Program-made: the position numbers and the translations under genes
Origin: Oscillospiraceae bacterium
GTDB taxonomy: Bacteria; Bacillota; Clostridia; Oscillospirales; Acutalibacteraceae
DNA: 54,557 nt
Assembly (NCBI GenBank): GCA_015065695.1
Contig: SVPT01000002.1
Location: 1-54,557 of the forward strand
Direction: 5' to 3'
Shown here: positions 49,752 through 54,557 of the stretch, piece after piece
Position numbering within the stretch: the first letter of the stretch is position 1
Layout of the letters: each line of letters starts with the position of its first letter
The notes under the pieces: generated by a model
Told to the model about the DNA's origin: nothing
The model's database searches: none
Seen by the model: the letters and a program-made list of their open reading frames with translations, nothing else

Positions 49752-51540
49752 CGTAAAGCCCCCTTGTATCTGTTGCCACCTGATCGTACAGCTTGATCCA
49801 GCTGTTGTCTCCGGCTTTGGTGGTGCATATCATTTTGCCGTCTTTTCGGTATATGACCTCAACGCGCTTGAATATTACCTCATTGCCCCAGACGATGTAT
49901 ACGCCGTCGCACCATTTTCTCACCTTGACCATCTTGGGCTTTTTCGGCTGCTCGGGCTGCTGTTCGGCACTGCCCTCGCCGGCATTGGTTTCGGCGGAGG
50001 CGGCAGTGTCGTCAGGCTGGGCGGTGTCCGCAGGCTGTGTGGAAGCGGTGGTCGGGACGGTAGTGGGCGCAGTGGTGGGTGCTGTGGTTGCCGCAGTGGT
50101 ATTGCCAGCTTCCTCTTCCTTCTTTTCCTCCGGCACTATCTCCACGATGTCGCTGTCGGAGGCAATGGTGTCCTCCGGCACGCTGACGGTGCAGATGTTT
50201 CTTGTAAATGCCGATTCGCTCAGCTGCATTCCGGTGTAGCGTGCCAGCTCAATGGTGATGGGCTGCTCACGCACTGCCGCCAGCTCAGAAACCATGTAGC
50301 TGCATTCAAAGACCAGCAGCATACGCTCCTCGTCTGTGCCGATATTGATGTAGCGCAGATGTGCGTCCACACTCTCCACGTCCGACCAGGGCAGATGGAG
50401 GGTGTACTTTTTGCCTATGGTGAATCGCTCAGCTTCCTTTGCGGGCAGCTCGCAAACGATATTCCAGATGTAGTCATCGGCAATCTTGCCCACAGTCCAT
50501 GCGTTGACCGGCTCGGACCAGCGCTGACGCACGTCGTCCAGCATCTCCGGTGTCAGGGTGGGCAGCATATCGGTGGAGAGCAGGGTCTCGTAGCCGTCCA
50601 CGCTGTTGATGTAGTAGCCGGAGCGGGGAGAAGTCAGCCCTGTGGGCTGTGCGGTATACTGGGCAGCAAGCTGATCACGCTCGGCTTTCAGCTCGTTGAT
50701 GCGGTTGTCAAAGCCGTCGGTCACCTTGGTCGCAATCTGATTCTTGTTGAGCAGATAGAGTATGTCGTCGGAGGTAGCGCAGGCAGAGCTGATGTCGCCG
50801 CCCATTACATTGCGGGAAAGGCTTACCATGCGCTCGCCAAGCTGCTTTTCGATGGAAGCGATGCCACCCGCGCTTTCCTCCGCTGCGGTGCTCATGCTCT
50901 CAAACTGGGCTATCTCCTCGTCTATCTCCTGCAGGCGCAGATATGCCTGTGCCGCATCGGAGGAGCGGAAGATGTTGGCAACAGTCTCCCCCTTGGAAAC
51001 CTTGCCGCCGTTGTGGACGGTGCTTACCAGCACGCCTGTCTGCTCGGTGGTGACCACCGACTCATCACGCACCGCAATGCCCGTGGCTTCTATGGTGTCC
51101 AGCACGGTGACGGTCAGTGCCTTCTCGTAGTCGATGTTGGCATAGTAGCTGTAGTATATCTCCCAGCCCACATAGGCAAGCACCAGTGCTGCCACGACAC
51201 ATACTGTTACGGTCTTTACCTTCGACCAGCCAAGACTGGTGACGGTCACCTTTTTCTTGGGGTCAGCGGTCTTGCGCTTGGAAGCACCGGTAAAATCGGT
51301 GCGCTTTTTTGCACTGCCTGTGCCTTTAGCGGCAGCGGCGGTCTTGGTGGTCTTGGTGGTCTTGCCCGTGCCTGCGGAACGCTCCGCGCCCGGGGCTGTT
51401 CTTCCCGCGTGAGCCGTTCTGGAGCGGGTGGGCTCGCTCTGGTATTTCTTTCCTGCGGTCTTTGCCGAAGATTTTGACGCGCCGCTCTTTGCCGACTTGA
51501 CGGGCTTCTTCGCGCCGCCGCTTTTTTTCTTCTCAGCCAT
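49723..51540 (-). CDS. HlyD-like membrane-fusion-type protein with a basic N-terminus and Thr/Pro linker
   Basis: 605 residues from the ATG at 51540 (AAGGAG upstream). The first ~115 residues are Lys/Ala/Thr-rich and cytoplasmic. A TM helix follows (TVCVVAALVLAYVGWEIYYSY), then a biotinyl-lipoyl-like barrel split by a hairpin (EATGIAVRDESVVTTEQTG; VHNGGKVSKGETVANIF), an alpha-helical region, and a second beta region. A Thr/Pro/Ala linker (TTAATTAPTTAPTT) leads to a C-terminal WCDGVYIVWGNEVIFKRVEV domain. This form, located between miaA and yggS, is common in Clostridia and is not next to an ABC exporter, so an envelope or division role is more plausible than export. It overlaps miaA by 8 bases. 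Confidence 0.75.
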   Translation of the reverse strand: MAEKKKSGGAKKPVKSAKSGASKSSAKTAGKKYQSEPTRSRTAHAGRTAPGAERSAGTGKTTKTTKTAAAAKGTGSAKKRTDFTGASKRKTADPKKKVTVTSLGWSKVKTVTVCVVAALVLAYVGWEIYYSYYANIDYEKALTVTVLDTIEATGIAVRDESVVTTEQTGVLVSTVHNGGKVSKGETVANIFRSSDAAQAYLRLQEIDEEIAQFESMSTAAEESAGGIASIEKQLGERMVSLSRNVMGGDISSACATSDDILYLLNKNQIATKVTDGFDNRINELKAERDQLAAQYTAQPTGLTSPRSGYYINSVDGYETLLSTDMLPTLTPEMLDDVRQRWSEPVNAWTVGKIADDYIWNIVCELPAKEAERFTIGKKYTLHLPWSDVESVDAHLRYINIGTDEERMLLVFECSYMVSELAAVREQPITIELARYTGMQLSESAFTRNICTVSVPEDTIASDSDIVEIVPEEKKEEEAGNTTAATTAPTTAPTTVPTTASTQPADTAQPDDTAASAETNAGEGSAEQQPEQPKKPKMVKVRKWCDGVYIVWGNEVIFKRVEVIYRKDGKMICTTKAGDNSWIKLYDQVATDTRGLYDGKIFGGTV

Positions 51541-52504
51541 ACACAAACTCCTTTGCAATCTCCTCTGCCCGCAGCAATGCTGCCTCCGGGCTTTCCTCAT
51601 CGTCCACATATATCCACTGTATGCGCTTATCACGACGGAACCATGAAAGCTGCCTCTTGGCAAACCTGCGTGTTTCCATCTTCAGCCGCTCGGCGGCCTC
51701 CTCCAGCGTACACTGCCCCTGCAGATAAGGGGCAATTTCCTTGCAGCCGATGGCCAGTGACGCGGTGTGCCCCGCGCCCCGTTCCATCATTCTTCGTGCC
51801 TCATCCAGCAGCCCCGCCTCCAGCATGGCATCCACCCTGCGGTTGATGCGGTCGTAGAGCAGGGCACGGTCACGGTAATCCAGCCCCAGCACGCACAGCT
51901 CCCAGCGGGGAGGCTTCTCCCGCGAGCGGCGGTTGTGCTCGCTCAGGGGGATTCCCGTCGCCTCATACACCTCCAGAGCGCGGATAATGCGCTTGTGGTC
52001 GGCAGGGTACAGCCGTGCGGCGGTCTCCGGGTCTATTTCCCGAAGCTGCTCGAGCAGAGGCTCTCCGCCCTCCTGCTGCACCCGCTGCCACAGCCGCTCC
52101 CGCAGCTCAGGCAGCTCCTCGGTGTCGGCAAAGGCTATGCCGTCCACCAGTGAATTGTAGTATAGTCCGGTGCCGCCGCACAGAATGGGCAGCACCCCCC
52201 GGGCGGTCACAGCGTCTATGCACTCCCCCGCCCTTTTGCAGTATTCCGCAACCGAGAAGGTCTCCTCCGGCTCCAGTATCTCCATCATGTGGTGGGGTAC
52301 TCCGCACCGCTCCTCCATGGTGGGCACAGCGGTGGAAATGGGCATAGCCCGATACACCTGCATGGAGTCGCAGGAAATGACCTCTCCGCCAAAGACCTTC
52401 GCCAGCCGCACCGCAAGGGCGGTCTTACCCGATGCGGTAGGGCCTACAACGGCCAGCAGCTTTGTCCTCTTCGGGTTAAACGATTCTTCCAAAGTTCTTT
52501 TCAA
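51533..52504 (-). CDS. miaA: tRNA dimethylallyltransferase
   Basis: 323 residues as annotated. The P-loop VVGPTASGKTALAV, then ISCDSMQVYRAMPISTA, VPHHMMEIL and GGTGLYYNSLVDG are diagnostic. MiaA adds a dimethylallyl group to A37 of tRNAs reading UNN codons. The start is uncertain: the TTG at 52504 directly follows GGGAG with almost no spacing, and a TTG at 52492 has a spacing of 13. Either way it overlaps mutL by 17-29 bases, so the two are coupled. Confidence 0.95.
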   Translation of the reverse strand: MKRTLEESFNPKRTKLLAVVGPTASGKTALAVRLAKVFGGEVISCDSMQVYRAMPISTAVPTMEERCGVPHHMMEILEPEETFSVAEYCKRAGECIDAVTARGVLPILCGGTGLYYNSLVDGIAFADTEELPELRERLWQRVQQEGGEPLLEQLREIDPETAARLYPADHKRIIRALEVYEATGIPLSEHNRRSREKPPRWELCVLGLDYRDRALLYDRINRRVDAMLEAGLLDEARRMMERGAGHTASLAIGCKEIAPYLQGQCTLEEAAERLKMETRRFAKRQLSWFRRDKRIQWIYVDDEESPEAALLRAEEIAKEFVYG

Positions 52505-54557
52505 TCTCCCGCTTCTTGATTGTTATGAATATGGGTCGTCCGTGGGGGCAGAAGCGCACATCGGGATTGGCGCGCAGCCGCTCCACCAGTGCCTTCAGCT
52601 CCGGCTCCAGACTGCGGTCATGAGCCTTTATCGCCGAGCGGCAGGCGATGGTGTGGTACATCTGCTCCATGCGCTCGGTTATCAGCACATTCTTCTTTTT
52701 GCCCAGATTTCCCGCAATTTCCATTACTGCATCGGCGGCGCTGCTCTCGGCAAGTACCATGGGCACAGAGCGCACCAGCACAGTATTGCCGCCGAAGTCC
52801 TCCACCTCAAATCCCGCCTGCAGCAGCAGCTCCGCGTTGTCAAGCAGGGCGGCGCACTGCGTCCTGTCCAGCGTCACCTGCAGCGGCACAAGCAGCATCT
52901 GCGGCTCGGTGCCTGTGCGGTTTTCCATTAGCTGCTCGTATATCAGCCGCTCGTGGGCGGCGTGCTTGTCGATAAGCACAAGCTGGTCTTGCTCTTCGAT
53001 GATGATGTAGGTCTCAAAGACCTCGCCCACCATTCTGCCGATGGGCATTGTCTGTGCCGCTGTTTCCTCAGCGGCTTCCTGCGGCAGAGGAATGGCTTCC
53101 TGTGCCTGCACGTCAGGAATAACGGCAGGCGTCGCGTCACTGTACACCGTTTCCGCCTCACTGACTGCCGAAAATCCTGTCTGCGGCTTTTCGGCAATAA
53201 CCGGCACAGCCTCGTCCGCAGGCGCAGGCTCACGCTTGGGCTGCACTGTCTGCAATACAGGCGGTGCAACGGGCGGCGGTACAGGTCTTGTAAATTCCTG
53301 CGCGGGGCTTGCCCCATCACGCACCGTCAGCGGTCTGACGGCACTGCTCTGCGGTGCGGGCTGGGGTGCAGCCTTCGGCGGCTCCCTTCTCTGCAGCAGC
53401 TCATACCCTGTGCCCGCCTGCTCTGGGGCGGTGGGCACATCGGGCAGGATACTGCTCTGCACCGGCGGCTTCTTCGGCGGCGGCGCAAAGATGCCTGTCG
53501 CCCTGCCGCTGATGTCCGCGGCTGGCTGCTGCGGCTTGAGCACCATCTCCCTGCGGGTGTCGCCGCCGCTCAGCGCCGACTTGACCGCAGAATACACGCC
53601 GTCAAAGACCGGACGCTCGTTGGTAAAGCGCACCTCCAGCTTGGCGGGGTGTACGTTTACGTCCACTGCGGCGCAGTCAATCTCTATCCCCAGCACACAG
53701 GCGGGGAATTTGCCCACCATTATCGAGCCCTTGAAGGCTTCCTCCAGCGCAGCCTGCATGGTGCGGCTGCGGCAGTAGCGTCCGTTGATAAAGAAAACCT
53801 GCAGCATACGGTTGGGGCGTGCGCCCGTCATGGGGTGGGATATGTAGCCGGTAACCCGCACCGGCGTGCCGCTGCTTGTGCTGTGGCTTACGGGAATAAG
53901 CTCCTTTGCAAACTCCCTGCCGAAAACCGAATAGATTGCGGAAATCAGCTTGCCGTCGCCGGAGGTCAGCAGGGTCTCCCGCCCCTCTCTCAGCAGACGT
54001 ATGGAAATTTCCGGATGGGAAAGCGCGATGCGGTCGCACAGTGCGGCAACCGCGCTGCCCTCTGCCGCGTCCTTTTTCAGGAATTTCATTCGGGCAGGGG
54101 TGTTGTAGAAGATGTCGCGGACGATGATGGTCGTGCCTCGTGGGCAGCCGCACTCGTCATAGGCAAGCTGCTCGCCCCCCTCAATGACGTAGTGGGTACC
54201 CATCTCCTCGTCGGCGGTACGTGTCACTACCTCCACCTTGGCGACGGCGCAGACCGATGCCAGTGCCTCACCGCGGAAGCCCAGCGTGGCTATGCTGTCC
54301 AGGTCCTCGTCACGGCGTATCTTGCTGGTGGCGTGGCGCAGAAAGGCGGTGGGCACGTCCTCGCGGGAGATTCCCTCGCCGTCGTCGGTGACACGGATAT
54401 AGCGTGTGCCGCCGCCCTGTATCTCAATTGTGATGGCTCTTGCCCCCGCGTCGATGGAGTTTTCCAGCAGCTCCTTGACGATGGAGGAGGGTCTCTCCAC
54501 CACCTCTCCGGCGGCGATAAGCTCGGCGGTGTGCTTGTCCAGCACCTGCACCCTTTT
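52476..54557 (-). CDS. mutL: DNA mismatch repair protein MutL, first few codons off the window
   Basis: At least 691 residues. The GHKL ATPase motifs are VKELLENSIDAGA, DDGEGI and GFRGEAL. After a long Pro/Ala-rich linker (about residues 340-490) the C-terminal domain carries the metal-binding endonuclease motif DKHAAHERLIYE (D[QK]HAxxExxxxE) and CPHGRP, as in organisms lacking MutH. An in-frame GTG at 54551 has no ribosome binding site, and the family N-terminus usually starts a few residues earlier, so the true start is probably just beyond base 54557. mutS would be expected upstream. Confidence 0.95.
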   Translation of the reverse strand, partial: KRVQVLDKHTAELIAAGEVVERPSSIVKELLENSIDAGARAITIEIQGGGTRYIRVTDDGEGISREDVPTAFLRHATSKIRRDEDLDSIATLGFRGEALASVCAVAKVEVVTRTADEEMGTHYVIEGGEQLAYDECGCPRGTTIIVRDIFYNTPARMKFLKKDAAEGSAVAALCDRIALSHPEISIRLLREGRETLLTSGDGKLISAIYSVFGREFAKELIPVSHSTSSGTPVRVTGYISHPMTGARPNRMLQVFFINGRYCRSRTMQAALEEAFKGSIMVGKFPACVLGIEIDCAAVDVNVHPAKLEVRFTNERPVFDGVYSAVKSALSGGDTRREMVLKPQQPAADISGRATGIFAPPPKKPPVQSSILPDVPTAPEQAGTGYELLQRREPPKAAPQPAPQSSAVRPLTVRDGASPAQEFTRPVPPPVAPPVLQTVQPKREPAPADEAVPVIAEKPQTGFSAVSEAETVYSDATPAVIPDVQAQEAIPLPQEAAEETAAQTMPIGRMVGEVFETYIIIEEQDQLVLIDKHAAHERLIYEQLMENRTGTEPQMLLVPLQVTLDRTQCAALLDNAELLLQAGFEVEDFGGNTVLVRSVPMVLAESSAADAVMEIAGNLGKKKNVLITERMEQMYHTIACRSAIKAHDRSLEPELKALVERLRANPDVRFCPHGRPIFITIKKREIEKNFGRIV

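Overview
The window looks like chromosomal DNA of a Gram-positive gut or rumen Firmicute, most likely Ruminococcus or a close relative in the Oscillospiraceae. I infer this from the GC-rich coding bias, strong AGGAGG-type ribosome binding sites, the sepF/divIVA/ileS/lspA/rluD cell-division neighbourhood, long Thr-rich linkers in secreted proteins, a cohesin-like surface domain, and Clostridia-type genes (YgiQ radical SAM, 2[4Fe-4S] ferredoxin, DUF421/DUF4363). There are no tRNA or rRNA genes, prophages, transposases or CRISPR arrays. No taxon can be proved from the sequence alone.

Layout. 1-7.6 kb (minus strand): the start of a membrane-anchored metallo-beta-lactamase-fold protein, metF, a CapA-type protein, a cluster of palindromic dispersed repeats, a mutarotase-like protein, an acidic membrane protein, rsmI, a TrmN6-like methyltransferase and a ferredoxin. 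7.7-12.7 kb: a small membrane protein divergent from a zinc-ribbon/propeller protein with a long Lys/Thr tract, then ygiQ and an NrdG-like activase. 12.8-18.4 kb: argF under a textbook ARG box, divergent from a ribosomal-protection-type GTPase fused to a Rae1/YacP-like NYN nuclease domain, then guaB. 18.4-25.7 kb: two envelope proteins, then a division operon ftsE-ftsX-M23 hydrolase activator-S41/PDZ protein-SCP2. The S41 protein appears to lack its catalytic Ser and Lys. 25.8-29.7 kb: an unknown protein, an RlmI-like methyltransferase and a membrane-anchored cohesin-like protein.

29.7-35.0 kb is the most interesting part: an ADP-ribose/nucleotide-themed island. A Nudix ADP-ribose pyrophosphatase and a two-TM macro-domain protein (ThsA-macro type) lie on the plus strand. 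They converge on a three-gene minus-strand operon encoding a SLOG plus SLATT-like membrane protein, a RyR-domain protein and an ADP-ribosylglycohydrolase. All five genes belong to families tied to ADP-ribose or NAD-derived nucleotide signalling and conflict systems, yet no TIR or other signal-making gene is present. I propose it as a candidate uncharacterised defence or stress module.

35-44 kb: a flavodoxin-family reductase, rlmA, GyrI-like, CbrC-like and LRR membrane proteins, a non-coding stretch with a well-formed candidate small RNA, a DUF4363/DUF421 pair, a second copy of the dispersed repeat, a sugar isomerase-like TIM barrel, a small membrane protein and a GNAT acetyltransferase. 43-54.6 kb (minus strand): the housekeeping run mutL-miaA-HlyD-like-yggS-sepF, then divIVA, ileS, lspA and rluD, covering mismatch repair, tRNA modification, divisome placement, tRNA charging, lipoprotein processing and rRNA pseudouridylation.
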